Below, one piece after another: positions 23,241-35,689 of a stretch of DNA of 64,000 bases. Both the position numbers and the translations under genes were made by a program. Numbering within the stretch: the first letter of the stretch is position 1; every line of letters starts with the position of its first letter. The stretch comes from Gnetum montanum. Lineage: Eukaryota; Streptophyta; Gnetopsida; Gnetales; Gnetaceae. The stretch covers positions 1,113,461 to 1,177,460 of the forward strand of contig MNCI01030304.1 in assembly GCA_015680685.1 (NCBI GenBank), written 5' to 3'. The notes below the pieces were generated by a model, which saw only the letters and a list, made by a program, of their open reading frames with translations, had not been told where the DNA came from and did not search any database.

Positions 23241-24089
23241 TGAAAAACCATTTTTTTGTGAATAATGATGTCATATCTACAATATTGTAGCTCATCCTAT
23301 ATCATCATTGATATGATGTATTGGGAGCTATGTGGTCCAATAAATACCAACCCTTGGTTGCATCAGCAACACACAATTTCATACTAGTCTTAGGAAAAGT
23401 CTTGCAGTTTATTTTCATAGTCTACACTTAGCGATAGAGTGAATGCTTGCAGTGTGATGTTAAGTAGTTGAATGGAATATTTATTCGAGTGGATTGTACT
23501 TGGACATAGTTCATGAATGGAAATAAGGATCGAGATTGCTTATCATCATTCCAACATCCACTTAGTTCTCTTGTTTTACTTAGTTAATTTTCTTGTTTAC
23601 TTTAGCGTAGCTCTTTACATTTTTGAAACACTTTACTTTTCATGTTTACTAGTTTTGAGCATATAAGTGTAATTGTTTGGTAATCCCAGTAGTGTTATTG
23701 CTTGGTTCACCTAGTAGCATAATGCTTGGTAACCCAGTAATAGTTACATGAACCTAAGATGTGTATGATAAGTTAGGAATGACAACTCATCACCATAGGC
23801 TAGAATAAATTTACATTTCTGTTATCATTTAGATTTATATTTTAATTTCATATCTCATTATGTTTACACTTAGGAGTAATTAGAACCCACAACATCAAAA
23901 TATCATGTGCCTCACTTAGAGTTAAACCATACACTTGCACTTTACTAACTCAAAGTGGTAAGATATCGATCATGACCTGAGTATCATCTTCTAGCATACT
24001 TACATTGTCCATCCATGAATTATGATCTAGTTGTGTGCATGCACTCGTGACTTGTATTGTAGAATGTTGGAATATCCAACCACTCATCA
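23241..24089 (+). repeat. Element C 5' LTR
   Basis: Starts TGAAAAACC and ends CTCATCA just before a well-kept PBS (849 bp). Its first 50 bp (T-rich run, GTGAATAA, TCATATCTAC) match the sequence after the PPT at 52389, which identifies the other end of C. Palindromes lie near the start: CTACAATATTGTAG (perfect, 23277-23290) and ATATCA/TGATAT arms (23299-23314). The inner part resembles the A and D LTRs (TAATGCTTGGTAACCCAGTA). Confidence 0.8.
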
Positions 24090-24090
24090 T

Positions 24091-24108
24091 TGGTGCCATT
24101 GCCAGGGA
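24091..24108 (+). other. Element C primer binding site (tRNA-Asp)
   Basis: TGGTGCCATTGCCAGGGA matches the tRNA-Asp complement at 15 of 18 bases. All three changes are at CpG positions (C-to-T or G-to-A), so the ancestral site was very likely exact. Confidence 0.9.
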
Positions 24109-24199
24109 TGTATCAATGTTTTCTTAGTAGTTGATCTTATAGATTTTGTTGTATCAAGAATCATAAAGTTTATCTCTCACATCTTTAACCAAATTTTTT

Positions 24200-24202
<3 letters not shown>

Positions 24203-24230
<28 letters not shown>
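24203..24230. repeat. (AC)14 microsatellite
   Basis: Fourteen uninterrupted AC units in the leader between the PBS and gag of element C. A candidate polymorphic marker with no coding role. Confidence 0.98.
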
Positions 24231-24252
24231 TTAATAGTGTTAAACATATAAC

Positions 24253-26160
24253 ATGGGTTCAACAGTTAAGGAGAAGTCATCACCTGCCAAAGAAACACAA
24301 ATGCATCTTGAAGAAAGACATGATGAAGAAACTAGAGTGTGCCCATGCAAACTAGAATTTCATACGCTCATACATATCTACATTATCTTGACTTTACATT
24401 CATCCTCCATCAAGATGAACATTTGAGGTGGAGAGATTTGCAAGGTAATGTGGTTTTTGCTCATGAATGTTAGGCATTGTTGATGCTGTAGGAAATATTA
24501 ATGAGGTTAAATTTGGGCCATGCACAAGGATATTATATTACTAAACATGTGACTAGGCCATATCAACCCATAGAAGTGCAAGTAAGAAGAGATGCTACCA
24601 TGGAGAAAAGACATGAGAACAATAAAGGAAAGAAAGTAATCCATAATATTATTCTAGAAGAAATAAACTATGATACATTCATAATGAAAAATCTCCACCA
24701 AAATCATGAATTGCATTCACAAATGTTTATCATTCATTTAGAGGAATCTATCAAAATATGATTTCATTTGGCCCTTGCAAAAATGCCTAGGAGATGTGCA
24801 AAAGACTCTAAATATAGGCAGAGCTCAAGGCCTAGAGATTCCATAGAACCACAAGAGAATTAATCAAGGAGTGATTGGAGTAGTACTAGCTGGTACCATT
24901 CTTCAATTACTTCCTTTTCTTTCTAACAATCATTAGTAGAATCTAACAAGAGAAAATGAAGATGTAGAGACTATGATAAGAAAAGGTGTAGGGATCATAA
25001 GAGACATGAATATAGAAGAAGGTATCTTGACAAAGAAGAAGATGATTATGAATAACGAAGAGACAAAATTAGGCATCACAACTACAACCAAGCCTACAAA
25101 ATTGACAATGATGAAGAATCCCTACTGGCCACTCGCAACATGATTAACATTCGAGATGAAGTATATGTCCCTACTAGATACATAAGGGATAATTATATCA
25201 AGAGACTAGACATGAATAATATTCCCAAATTTAAAGGTGAATATAATGTAGATCCATAACATCATCTTCAAGCATTTCATGATGCTTGTGTCCTCTAGAA
25301 TATCAAGAGTGATTAGAAGAAGTTAAAGTTATTTTCCATAACTCTCATCAAGGATGTAGAAAGTTGGTAGCAATCCTTAGAATCGAAATCAATCCAAAGA
25401 TGAAGTACCATGCTAGAGCTCTTCAATGATAAGTATCAAACCTATTTGAGAGTGTCCAATTTAAGAAAATAAATCCAAGGATAGAAGTAAGAGACACATG
25501 AATCCTTTAATGTGGCAATGGACAGGTATTATTCTCTACTATATAGATGCCCAGTCCATGGATTTCCATAAAGAAAGGCATATTATTGATGGGATAAGAA
25601 ACAAGACTAGAGAAACCATTGGGGTATATGCCCAAGAAATGCTATTAGAGATGAAAACCCATTGAATTCAAAGGATAATAGACCATGTAGCTAAAGAAGA
25701 AGGAGAATTGAAGAAAAGGGATTTAGCTGAGAAATACAATTGAGATCCTACAGTAAGAAAAAGATATGTTAGAATGTATGATAGAAAAGATTATGAAACT
25801 TTAGAGGATGTCATTCAAAGAAGACTCTACCCATTCAAAAATTAATCAATGACATTGCAACAAAGGTAAAGAAAATGTATGACTCAATAGATGAGAAATT
25901 TGCTATTGCACTTAAGATAGTGATGGAAAAGGCTGTATAAGTATTAAACAAGAACTAAGAAAAGAAGAAAATAAGAGATAACAAAAGAGAGAATTACAAA
26001 CACGAAGGAAATGTTTCTGTAGTTGAGGAATTTACAAGCTCTAATTTAGAAGATGAAGAAGGATGCAAAGTGTGCCAATATGAACATCCTAAGGGATGTT
26101 GTCCTATTATGGCCCATTTGCATGAATTTGGAGCATATGCACTTAACCTAAGATTTTTCA
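24253..26160 (+). pseudogene. Element C gag
   Basis: The ATG at 24253 begins MGSTVKEKSSPAKETQMHLE. Recognisable conserved parts are LDFTFILHQDE-like sequence near 24400, LDMNNIPKFKGEYN (about 25210), HLQAFHDACVL (about 25265) and VSNLRK. The C-terminal Cys/His cluster is GCKVCQYEHPKGCCPIMAHL (about 26053-26115), the best kept example in the window: C-x2-C-x3-H-x3-C-C with a following His. Numerous stops, many TAG where Gln or Trp is expected, show long decay. The role is the particle protein of the element. Confidence 0.7.
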
Positions 26161-26779
26161 AGAAGCATATGCCAAAATGATTATCTTATGCATAGGGTAA
26201 TCTAAGACAACCCTTATGGCTATCATATTATCCAAGTGGAGCCTATCCTTAGCCATAAAAACAATACTAGTAGTAGTGGCAGCAACCACAAGCATGGGGG
26301 ATGCCACCACTGAGGTAGCAATATCCATATAGGCAACCTAATGCTTATGGATATTATGTTCAATGTCCAATCTTTCTTGAAAATGCTTTAGCCCATACTT
26401 CCTCTCACTATTATCCACCTAAGTATTACAAGCCCACTACTATGTGAATGGATCCTATTTCTTATACACATCCACTAATAGCTAGTTCATCAATTTCAAC
26501 TCCTAATTCTCTACCACCAATATTGTTGCCAGTTATGCAAGGAGAACTACCAACAAAACCATAGCAAAAGAATGCTACCAGGGCATTAAATACACAAGAG
26601 GACATAATAAGGAATGAATCTAGATCCAGGAAACATCCATTTTTTAGAATAAGTTCAAAAATGATTTAAAGAATGGGGACTTCACCTATAGCAATCCCAT
26701 CCATATATACTCCTCAAGGGTATACCCAGCTTCCACATTTTATAGATCCAAATTTGATCACTGTCATGCTCACTTAAGC

Positions 26780-27400
26780 TAGTACACACTGAATCAAGGT
26801 AGACGCACTTCCCAAGAAGAGAACAAATCTAGGAAGTTGTTTGGTATATCTCCAGACAGCAAGACATAAACCATGAAAAGCTCTACTAGATTCTAGGTTA
26901 GGAGTAAACCTAATTTCACAAGGTCTATATGAAGCCTAAATTATTTGTCCATTGAAGAAGAGCAACATTTACTTAGAGCTTATGGACTAATTAATCACTA
27001 TTCCACTTCGATAGATGGACAATGTCATTACCATCATAAGTGGTTGACCTTATCCTATTAACTTCTTAGTGATACGTAGGGAAAGTAAGGGAGAGTTTCC
27101 TATAGTAATGGGAAGAGCATTGCTTAGTACTATGGATGCTAAGCTAGGAATTAGAGATTTTTCCTTGAAAATTTTCAAGGAAGATGAGGCCAAAATCATA
27201 TGGAGATGCCAAGTTCCATGTATTGCATACAATGATAATGGATGAAAATGAGTGTGAAAAATTTGGATCATCAAATAAGAAATCAATACAATATGCAAAC
27301 AATGTGTCAAAGATATGTGTGTGCAATAATGCTTGTATGCAACAACCATGAAATAAGAAGGCACCTAGTGGCTGATTACTAAAAGAGAGTTAGAGTCCAA
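26780..27400 (+). pseudogene. Element C aspartic protease
   Basis: KALLDSRLGVNLISQGLYEA (about 26878-26938) is the active-site segment; D-T-G has become D-S-R. ITIIS..PYPINFLVIRRE and GEFPIVMGRALLSTMDAKLG give the flap and 'IMGR.fL' segments, then CIAYNDNG and CKQCVKD match the Cys-rich tail seen in A and D. The order and spacing equal those of A. It is not catalytically competent. Confidence 0.75.
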
Positions 27401-27759
27401 AATATACATGGAACCATCTAATCAAATTATAAGTTTATATGTTGAAGAAGTTGATGAGTTAGATTAGTTTAGGAAGGAACACGCTAATGTACACTCACAT
27501 CAAGAAGAAGACATTGAGTGGGAACAACTAGAAATGCTAGAAAAGTTTAAACCAAAACCTTTAAAGTTGAAATTCCTACTGAAAGTACTAGAGTATGCTT
27601 TTTTGAATAATAAGAAACCAATAATTATTAATGTCAATATTGATAAAGAATAGAAGAGAAGATTATTAAATTTTTTGAATAAATAGTTGATAGCATTTGC
27701 ATGGTTCTATGATGAAATAACAAGTATTGATCCATGCATATGCCAACACTGAATTTATA

Positions 27760-28592
27760 CAAATCTAGCTATTAAATCATGTTGTTAGCCTTAAATAAGA
27801 TTAAATCCTAAACTTAAAGAAGTGGTAAAACAAGAATTGGAGAAACTATTAAAAGCAAGATTCATCTATCCAATAGCATATAGTGAATGGGTCAGTTCCT
27901 TAGTCATTGTTCCAAATAAAGGTGGCAAGTGGAGGGTTTACATTGACTTTTGGTTAAATTTAGTAACATTCAAGGATCACTTTCCTCTCCCATTTGTTAA
28001 CCAAGTCCTTGACACCATTTCATGACACTAGTACTACAATTTACTTAATGGGTACAATGGGTATAATAAAATCTACATTGTACTAGAAGATCAAGAAAAG
28101 ACCATATTCACAAGTCCATAGGGAACATTTGCCTACAAGTAGATGCCTTTTGGCTTGTGTAATGCTCTTGCTACTTTCCAAAGACTAGTACTAAGCATAT
28201 TCCAAAAGTAGATTGGTAATCGAGTAGAGGTATTTATGGCTAATTTTTCTACTTATGGGCTAGACCTCAAACAAGCATTGGACCCACTAGAGTAGGTTTT
28301 GAAAAGATATGTTGAAACTAATTTAAATCCCAATTAGCAAAAGAGCAATTTAATGGTCCAAGACAGTATTGTTCTAGGACATATAGTGTCTTAAAAAGGA
28401 ATAGAGGTAGCATTGGATAAAATAAGAATCATTCAGAATATCACCTAGAGGCCACAAACTGTTAAGGATGTCAAATCATTCTTTGGCCATATAGGATATT
28501 ACAAAAGATTTATTGAAAATTTCTCAAAGATAGCAAATTTGCTAGTGGAACTAACAAAGAAAGATGCACTGTTACAATGGATAGAATAGTGT
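27760..28592 (+). pseudogene. Element C reverse transcriptase, first part (split by element T)
   Basis: The open frame 27822-28025 has VKQELEKLLKARFIYPIAYS, EWVSSLVIVPNKGGKWRVYI and FKDHFPLPFVNQVLDTIS. Later come FGLCNALATFQRLV and the catalytic box VFMANFSTYG, in which both Asp are lost (DD to AN). It continues to the thumb (SFFGHIGYYKRFIENFSKIA) and KKDALLQW. At 28592 it is cut by the T LTR and resumes at 44135-44139 with EKAFEILK-like sequence. RNase H follows there. Confidence 0.85.
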
Positions 28593-30347
28593 TGTTGGAG
28601 TTAGAAATTTTGATTGCTGAAATGGAAAAAGAAAAAATACAAGTGACGAAATAGTTTTAATCTCAAATCCCAAGGGCCTCCAAAAATGGAATTCAAGGTG
28701 CCTTGGATGGTCTAGCCAATCACCCAAGGACTCATGGAAGTGTAAATGAAAATGCAAATAGAAATACAAATGGCTTTGGAATGAAAATAGAAATGAAGTT
28801 GAAGTTGTAGATCTAGAATTAAAATAGGCACCAAAATAGAAATGTAAGCTAAAATTTGCATAACATAAGCTATAAATTTATTAAAATGTAAAATAAAGAA
28901 TAAGGTTCACAAAGTGCAGATTTCATGCTAAAAGCATAAGAAGTTTGGTTGTATAAGCTTGAAGTCTATTAGAGATGGTTGTTCCACATCAACTCTGTGA
29001 TCCAAATTCTTCCTAGCAATAGTTTCCAGCAACTTCTCATTGGTTTCCACTAGAATCACCAGTGGGGGTCATAACACCAAAATAGAAATGTAAACTAAAA
29101 TTTGCATAACATAAGCTATAAATTTATTAAAATGTAAAATAAAGAATAAGGTTCACAAAGGGCATATTTCATGTTAAAAGCATAATAAGTTTGGTTGTAT
29201 AAGCTTGAAGTCTATTAGAGATGGTTGTTCCACATCAACTCTGTGATCCAGATTCTTCCTAGCAATAGTTTCCAACAACTTCTCATTGGTTTCCACTAGA
29301 ATCACCAATGGGGGTCATAAGTGGTATTTCACTTTTGGATGTAGTAGTAGTACACAGGAGTCTCTGTGCCTAGCATAGTACCAGTTTTTCTACCAAAGTG
29401 AAGGTAAGGTTACAATGGTTTTTATTATTGTAAAATGCAAAAAGTACTATTACTTCTGTGAAGGTTTGGAACCAGAATAGAGTGCCTACGTTGGGTTTTT
29501 ATAGGGTGGATTTGACTATTTTTGGATCTATACACCACTACCATGATTGTTGATAGATTACTGTCACTTTTTAGGTTACAACAGTTACAATTTTTAGTGT
29601 AGCTACCATTTATAGTAAGTTTTGAATACACCATAGCCACTAAAATCCATTCATTTACTAAAAATAGTAAATAGACTTTTGTGACTACAAGGGCAACATT
29701 CTTACTATGCTAGCTTGGGTGGACTATGTGAAGGTTGTTGGGAATGAAAAAATTTTTGGAAAATGTGGAGAGAGTTGGAAACTTTGGAAATAGTGGAGCT
29801 TGTTGAGAAATGTTGTGCCCAATTGAAAATTTTGTCTATGCTAGCCATTGAAGACTAAGGATGACTATGCTACTCACTATTTAAAAAATGGAAATTCTAA
29901 CAGTTCCAACATAGCACTTCTACCAAGTCTTGGTGTTGACTATGCTAGCCACTTTCATCTTCTAGAACAAAATAGAACCTCCCCATTAGAATTGATCTTT
30001 TCCATTAGAATAGACCTTTTCATCTACTGTAGCACCATGCCTACTATAGCACCTTATGGAATTGATGGCTGCAGCATAGTTGGGACTATAACTCTACAAA
30101 AACTCATAGAAATAATAGTTTTAGCCATTCCCAAGACATTTTCAACCTTCCCAAGCCCAAATATAGACATGATGTACCTTTTTCTACTTGGGAAGTGAGG
30201 CAATAACAACCTTTGGGGCTTTTTTGAACCCAAAAAGTTGAAATATGCAAGATCATAGCTCATGGACTACATATATCACATTTATAGTGAATTCTTACCT
30301 CAAGTTGGAAAATGAAAGTTGCAACATGAATTTTTGGTGGTTTTTCA
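28593..30347 (-). repeat. Element T LTR, left copy (3' LTR in T sense)
   Basis: A direct repeat of 42622-44134, starting TGTTGGAGTTAGAAATTTTG and ending TTTCA. Length is 1755 bp against 1513 bp, the difference being the 246-bp internal duplication. By eye the copies differ at roughly 15 percent in a 230-bp sample, mostly transitions. The T genes lie between the copies on the minus strand. Flanks are AGTGT (28588-28592) and AGAAG (44135-44139), the position of a 5-bp target duplication, but only two bases agree. Continuity of the C reading frame across T supports the boundaries. Confidence 0.85.
28829..29320. repeat. 246-bp tandem duplication inside the left T LTR
   Basis: Copy 1 is 28829-29074 and copy 2 is 29075-29320, both starting CACCAAAATAGAAATGTAA and ending GGGGGTCATAA. 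I count about nine differences, far fewer than between the two LTRs. The right LTR has one copy, so the duplication arose in this LTR after insertion. Confidence 0.95.
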
Positions 30348-30364
30348 TTGATCCCTCTTAGTTG
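30348..30364 (-). other. Possible polypurine tract of element T
   Basis: On the minus strand CTAAGAGGGATCAA lies directly before the T 3' LTR. It is purine-rich and in the right place, but interrupted by T and C. Only a candidate. Confidence 0.35.
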
Positions 30365-31479
30365 ATGTCTAGAGGATTAACTTGAGAGACATCAACAAAT
30401 AATACAAAATATCATTGCATGCGTATCACCAACATTCCCCCTCCACACTTGATTTAGTAGTATCTACCATGATCAAAAGTGTTTGTGATGAGGGGGTAAG
30501 GTTATGATGATGAAATTGTAGTGAGGTCATAGGAAAATGGTTATGGTGTCTAACAATACATTCTAGGTATTGACATCACATCTATAGTGTATCACTAACA
30601 TGTCAAATAATCGATAGGTCTTGGCACTCCATGCTTTGAAGTGTGATTTACTCAACAAATGCATCTAAGGAACTAAGACCTTGCTCCAAGGTTTTTTTGG
30701 TCATTGGGATCCTCCATTTGGATGTTTAGAGGCATAGGTTTGTTTCTTAATTTTCTTTGGCAATTTCACATCCCCATTTTTTTTGGAGTGAAACTTTCAT
30801 TGGGTTTCTTTGCCAAAGCTAGTTTTGATTTGGTTTTTCCCATCAAGTGATAGGTGTTACATTTGATGGCATAGATGGTTTCCACTTGAATGAGATGTGT
30901 TACATTCAAGTGGACTTGGTGATTTTTCCATTGAATGAGATGTTCTACTCTCAATGATCTTGACGATGGAGCATGATGAAGGGATGTCATACAACCATAA
31001 TGTATGAGTGCCAAACATTAGTTAGAACTTTTATCCAAGGTAAGGAAGGTTATAATCAAGTGAGGAGGTTCAACTCAATGAAATGGTAATGAAAATGATG
31101 TGATAAAGGCACTCTTGGCATGATAAGACAAACTCACCAAATCTTATGCATCGAGGTCACATGATGACTTACTACTATAGTGAGTTGCACCTCCACGATG
31201 ATCCTAGGCTTTATCCTACAAGCACAACTCCAAGAGGACAAGAGACCAAGCAAAGGAACCATGCTGTTACAATGAAATGCATAAGACTATGTAGAATGAT
31301 GGAAAGTCATCAATGTTGTCAATTTAAGGCCATGGGAAGCCATGATGCTAGTAAGGCAGTAGCGAGCCATAGAAAGATGTTCCCTTGTTATGTGATAGAT
31401 GTGATGTAGGCTCACTTCTTATTGGTTGTGAAGGTCATTGACATTGTTTGTAGGCTACATGTAGTAAGGCTTTAGATAG
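30365..31479 (-). other. Element T 3' region after integrase
   Basis: No protein domain seen on either strand. Open frames at 30766-31014 and 31146-31409 lack motifs and a counterpart elsewhere. The region is expected to be the T 3' untranslated part. No tandem array is present here, although Tat elements often carry one at this position. Confidence 0.5.
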
Positions 31480-32440
31480 GACTGATTGACTAGATTAGCC
31501 AACTCATTTCCATTCATGTCTGCTATTTAGTAGGCCCCATTGCCATAGGCCTTGGTGATCAAGAAAGGCCCTTCTTGGTTAGCTAAGAATTTGTCTACAT
31601 GCTTGCAAATGACCTTGAGGAAGAAGTCCCCTTCCTTGAGTTTATGCTTGCTCAAGCTATGGTGGTGTTATAGCTTCTCCCTCTCTTGGTACCATTGGAT
31701 GTGAGTAAGTCTTTACACTTGCTACTCCTCCATTGAGTCTAGGTTCATGGTATGCAGCTCCTTGTTCTATTCATCATTGATGAAGTTAAATAAGGCCACA
31801 CAAAGGGATTGTACCTACAGTTTAGAAGGTAAAATAGCTTCAAAACCATAAAAAAGGCTATACAAAATTACACCTATTGTAGTACAGTATGTCATTTGGT
31901 AGGCCCAAAGTACATGGAAAAGATGCCCATGCCACCTATGTTTACTATTATTTAGCATTTTCTTGAGTAGGTTTATGATATCCTTATTGCTTGTTTAGCT
32001 TGTTCATTGGCTAGTATCTCAATGAGAAGGAATTCTTAATGCCTAGGTTGTGATAGATATTTTTTATTTCTTGGTTACTAAATTGTGATCCATTATTTGT
32101 GAATATGATCATAGGTATGCCAAAGTAAGCTACTATGTTATCTAAAGTAAATCTATGGACTTGTTTGGATGTAGTCTTCCTCAACGAAATAGTCTTAATG
32201 CACTTAGTAAAGTATTTGATTATTGTGATGATGAAGCTATGCATTGCAAAAGACTTAGACATTATAGGTCTAAATATATCCAAGCTCCATTGTTGAAACA
32301 ACAAAGTTATTTGAGTAGTGTGAAACTTAGTTAGTGGTATGTGTATAGGTTTTCTATGCCATTGACATGTATCACAAGTTTTAATCTTCTGCAAGTAGTA
32401 TTTTTCCATATAGGGCTAGTAATAGCCTAACCATATAATC
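31480..32440 (-). pseudogene. Element T integrase
   Basis: The minus strand gives CDTCQWHRKPIHIP (end of the HHCC module), WSLDIFRPIMS with the first catalytic Asp, then VHRFTLDNIVAYFGIPMIIF and TNNGSQFSNQEIKN, where the second Asp of 'DNGSQF' is Asn. After a break come VLWAYQMTYCTTIGVILYSL and the C-terminal ANQEGPFLITKAYGNGAY, matching 'WEGPY.V..V..NGAY.L'. The catalytic Glu is not recognisable. The domain follows the archaeal-type RNase H, as in Tat elements. Confidence 0.85.
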
Positions 32441-32598
32441 TTAACAACCCTAGCTCTAGGTTCTATATGTCCCCCACATACATCCTTATGAACCTACTCT
32501 AGGACTATTCAGGCTTCAATTTTATCCAAGAACACTAATAATATGCCATTGTAGGACCATTAACTTAATGTATTATCACCTACTATGACATACTATTT

Positions 32599-33342
32599 TT
32601 ATCGTTTACGTATAATGTCCTTTTGAGTAGTAGTCAAGCCTTGTGGAGGTTTACCATGCACAAGGTAAAAATTGATATCATCATACCATTCCTTTGGAGA
32701 AATAGTATGAACTATGGCCACAAAGGTATCCTCAATTCTTTGTATGATGGGAATGGAATAGTCCATAGTTAAGGTGGAAAACTTGCTAAACACATATGAC
32801 ATCACACTATGGGCTAGCATTGCAATGGCACTGACTATAGTGTTCTCATTTTGGGGCAAATGTTGGATATCAATGTCTATAAATTGTTGCATTAGTTTCT
32901 TCACTAGGTCATAATAAGTTTGTAGATGTTTGGATTTACAAGCATAAACCTTGGTTACTTGGTTGACCACAAGTTGTGAATCACCCATGATCATTAAGTC
33001 TTTAATTCCTAGGTCATGAGCTACCATCATTCCTTTGATCAAACACTCATACCTTGCTATGTTATTAGTGCACAAAAATTCAAAATGATGGGTGAAAGGT
33101 TGGATTTCACCAGATGAGAATGTTATAATGGCAACGACACTAGCCCCATGGGTAGTTGAAGCTTCGTCAAAGTGTATGACAACCTCATAACCCTTAGACA
33201 CTTGGCTAACAGTGTTGACATGTTCATTTGGAAACATAGGATCTATAGTTGCATGGTCATAAATTAATGAAATGGTAAGTTGTATGGATATAGCTTGACC
33301 TTTCATGGAGGATTGGGAGATGTAATGAAGGTCAAAGTCCAA
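32599..33342 (-). pseudogene. Element T archaeal-type RNase H
   Basis: A 247-residue open frame, the longest in the window. VIHFDEASTTHGASVVAI holds the first Asp (family DGAS), CTNNIARYECLIKGMMVAHD has the Glu position as Arg-Tyr-Glu (family AEYEAL/ECL), and IMGDSQLVVNQV has the second Asp. It continues through QHLPQNENTIVSAIAMLAHS, where the final Asp of 'N..AD.LA' has become Ser. This is the second RNase H that marks plant Tat elements. The C-terminal 90 residues form the linker to integrase. Length and openness make it unusually well preserved for T. Confidence 0.85.
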
Positions 33343-33762
33343 TGTTATGGCTTTCCGTTAGGCTATATGGCTACTTTTGTAAATGTTGGTCATGATTTCT
33401 CTTAGCATGTTATCTTTGCAAATGACATTAACCTAGCTCCTAGAGAGGTAGTTTCTCCACTTCTTTAATGAGAAGACTAGTACTAGACAATACTTCCCCA
33501 CTTTGGTGTATTGGGTCTCATGGGCAACCAATGCATAGCTAAGGTAGTATACTAGCATTTCTACTTCATCATCTCATTTTTAATAGAGTAGAGAGGCAAT
33601 AGATGTGTTAGAGATAGCATGGTAGATGTAAAATGGTTTATCATCTTGCAGAGGATAAACTGTTGGTAGTTGTGCCAACTCTCGCTTAAGATTTTCAAAG
33701 GCTTCTTGGTATTGAGCCATCCACTCATAGTGAACTCCTTTCTTAAGCAAGTGTTGCATCAG
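33343..33762 (-). pseudogene. Element T canonical RNase H, strongly decayed
   Basis: The minus strand reads LKKGVHYEWMAQYQEAFENL, KRELAQLPTVYPLQDDKPFY and IYHAISNTSIASLL, matching the start of the Ty3 RNase H ('F.W...CQ.AF..LK..L...P.L..P....PL.LY..AS...'). The first catalytic Asp position is His or Ile. After about 33500 the frame is lost. It lies between RT and the archaeal-type RNase H, giving T the dual RNase H typical of the Tat lineage. Confidence 0.65.
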
Positions 33763-34545
33763 CTATAACTTATTTGTAAGCCTAGCAATAAACTTAAAAA
33801 TTAGCCTAGAAATAAACTTAAAAATTAATTTTAACTTTCCATGCAATCCTTGAAGCTCCTTAAGATTAGTTGGTGTTGCCAAGTCGGATATGGCCTTAAC
33901 TTTATTAAGATCGACACGTATTCCTTCTTTGAATACTATAAAACCAAGCATATTACCAATTTTGATACCAAAGATACACTTTTTGGGATTATGCCTAAGC
34001 TCATATTTGAGATATTATCTAAATATAAGGTCAAGGTCATGTGTATGATCATTTGGTCACTTTGGACTTAACAACTATATCACCTACGTAATCATTTAGC
34101 AAACCTAACATGTAATCATTAAAGATGTACATCATATCTCTTTGGTAGATTTCTCCTGCATTATGTAGGAAAAATGGCATCATGGTATAGCAAAAGGTAC
34201 CCCCAAAAGTCATGAAGGTCATGCTAAGTTAATGTTCTAGGTTGATCCTAATCTAGCTATATCTCAAGAATCCATCCAAAATGTCTAGCTGTAGTATTGA
34301 TAAGTTGATCAATACTAGATAGAGGAAAGTCATCCTTGATGGTTCCCCTATTTAGGTCTCAAAAATCTATGCAAATACAAATACTCCTATTTTTCATAGG
34401 GACTACTACTATATTGGACACCCCTTCAGTGTAACCAACAACTCTAATGAAACCAGCTTCGTATAGCTTTGTGATTTCATCATGAACTTCTAGGGCGAAA
34501 TCAGGTTTAATTTTGCACACCTTCTATGTAACTAGTCTAATGCTA
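33763..34545 (-). pseudogene. Element T reverse transcriptase
   Basis: Motifs in order: ALEVHDEITKLYEAGFIRVV, SNIVVVPMKNRSICICIDF, a stop, DLNRGTIKDDFPLSSIDQLI and, after shifts, MMYIFNDYMLGLLNDYVGDI. In the last the catalytic YVDD is YVGD, so one Asp is lost. The thumb part (33763-33951) reads MLGFIVFKEGIRVDLNKVKA followed by ISDLATPTNLKELQGLHGKL, a classic Tat pattern. A 24-bp tandem duplication (33779-33826) lies in the end of this segment. The upstream neighbour is a long spacer, not the protease. Confidence 0.85.
33779..33826. repeat. 24-bp tandem duplication in T pol
   Basis: AGCCTAGCAATAAACTTAAA plus AATT, then the same unit with one change. It adds eight codons without a frame change. 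Confidence 0.9.
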
Positions 34546-35228
34546 GTATCGAGTATGCTATTGTGTTGGACTAAACATGGGTATAGACCTAGCATATCTT
34601 CATATGACTAGGAAAATGCCTTAATGTTGTCTTGTAGAACCTTGGTGATGTCTTAAGCTTGTTGAGGTTCCAGTGAGGAACTTAGTTTTAGTGTTTTCTT
34701 CTCACCACTGTGTGCTATGACAAGAACCTCAACTAGAGAGTCTTCAATTATGTCACCAGCCTCAAGGTCAAGGGTTTTAACTTAGTACTTAGGCCACTCT
34801 AGGGGTTTTTCAATTTAGGCAATGTGATCAACAAGACTCTTAGACTTAAGATCTAGGCAGTTAGGATCCATACATTGTTCAAAATCATCATGGGACCCAC
34901 TTAAGCTCAAAGGCAAGTTAATTTTCTTTCAAGTGTCCATATTCCAATCTTTCATATCAACCATAAGCACATTAAGTGACACCTAGGTAAAATAAGTAAA
35001 TCATGCCAAAATGATGTAAAATAACTTAGTAAATGTGCAAACACATGCTATCCCAATGCCAAACAAAAAGCAAATGAGGTCAAATAAGGCTATTAGGATG
35101 TAGGTGAAGATAAATAAGATGGAATAGAGGTCAAACAAGGTTAAAAAGGGTTAAAACAAGATGAAACATCATAAGAATATGGAAAATAAGGTGAAATATG
35201 AAAAATAAGATTACACTAGGCCAATTTT

Positions 35229-35310
35229 ATGCCTTGGTAGGCCATGTTGATAGTTTAAGGCCTTGGTAGGCCATGTTGCTAGTTTAAGACATTGGTAGAA
35301 AAATGTTACA
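35229..35310. repeat. 29-bp minirepeat, three copies, right of T RT
   Basis: GCCTTGGTAGGCCATGTTG recurs at 35231 and 35260, with a decayed third at 35289. AGTTTA links the units. Related units occur at 35557-35595 and 38697-38820, on either side of the 191-bp array. Confidence 0.85.
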
Positions 35311-35689
35311 TGATGTCAAATTATGGTCAAACCCTATCACTTAACATCAATCAAAGGCTAAATGAGGATTAATAAAGGCCATAATAGAGAAAAAAAGGTA
35401 AATGTGATGAAAGTAAAGGGATGTAGAGGCTAGATGAGGTCAACTAATGGTAATGAAGGTTAGTAATGCAAAACAAGATTAAAAACATCAAAACACCATG
35501 AAAATGGAATACATGTGATAATACTTTATCAATACTAGTCAAACAAGGTTAGGTTTTGCTAGTTTTAGGCCTTAGCTAGCCATGGTATGGGGCTACAATG
35601 TTGTTGGTGGAGTTTCGGCACATGAGGAGGTCATTCTGGGACTAATTTGAGGTAAAAGCGACACTTTTTCATTTGATTATGCTAGGCTC

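Noticed and set aside
27050-27364. Minus-strand 104-aa ORF
   Set aside because: It is antisense to the element C protease, whose motifs are read on the plus strand.
30365-31479. Tandem array after T integrase, as in other Tat elements
   Set aside because: I looked for repeated diagonals by eye and found none; the array in T is elsewhere (35690-37830).
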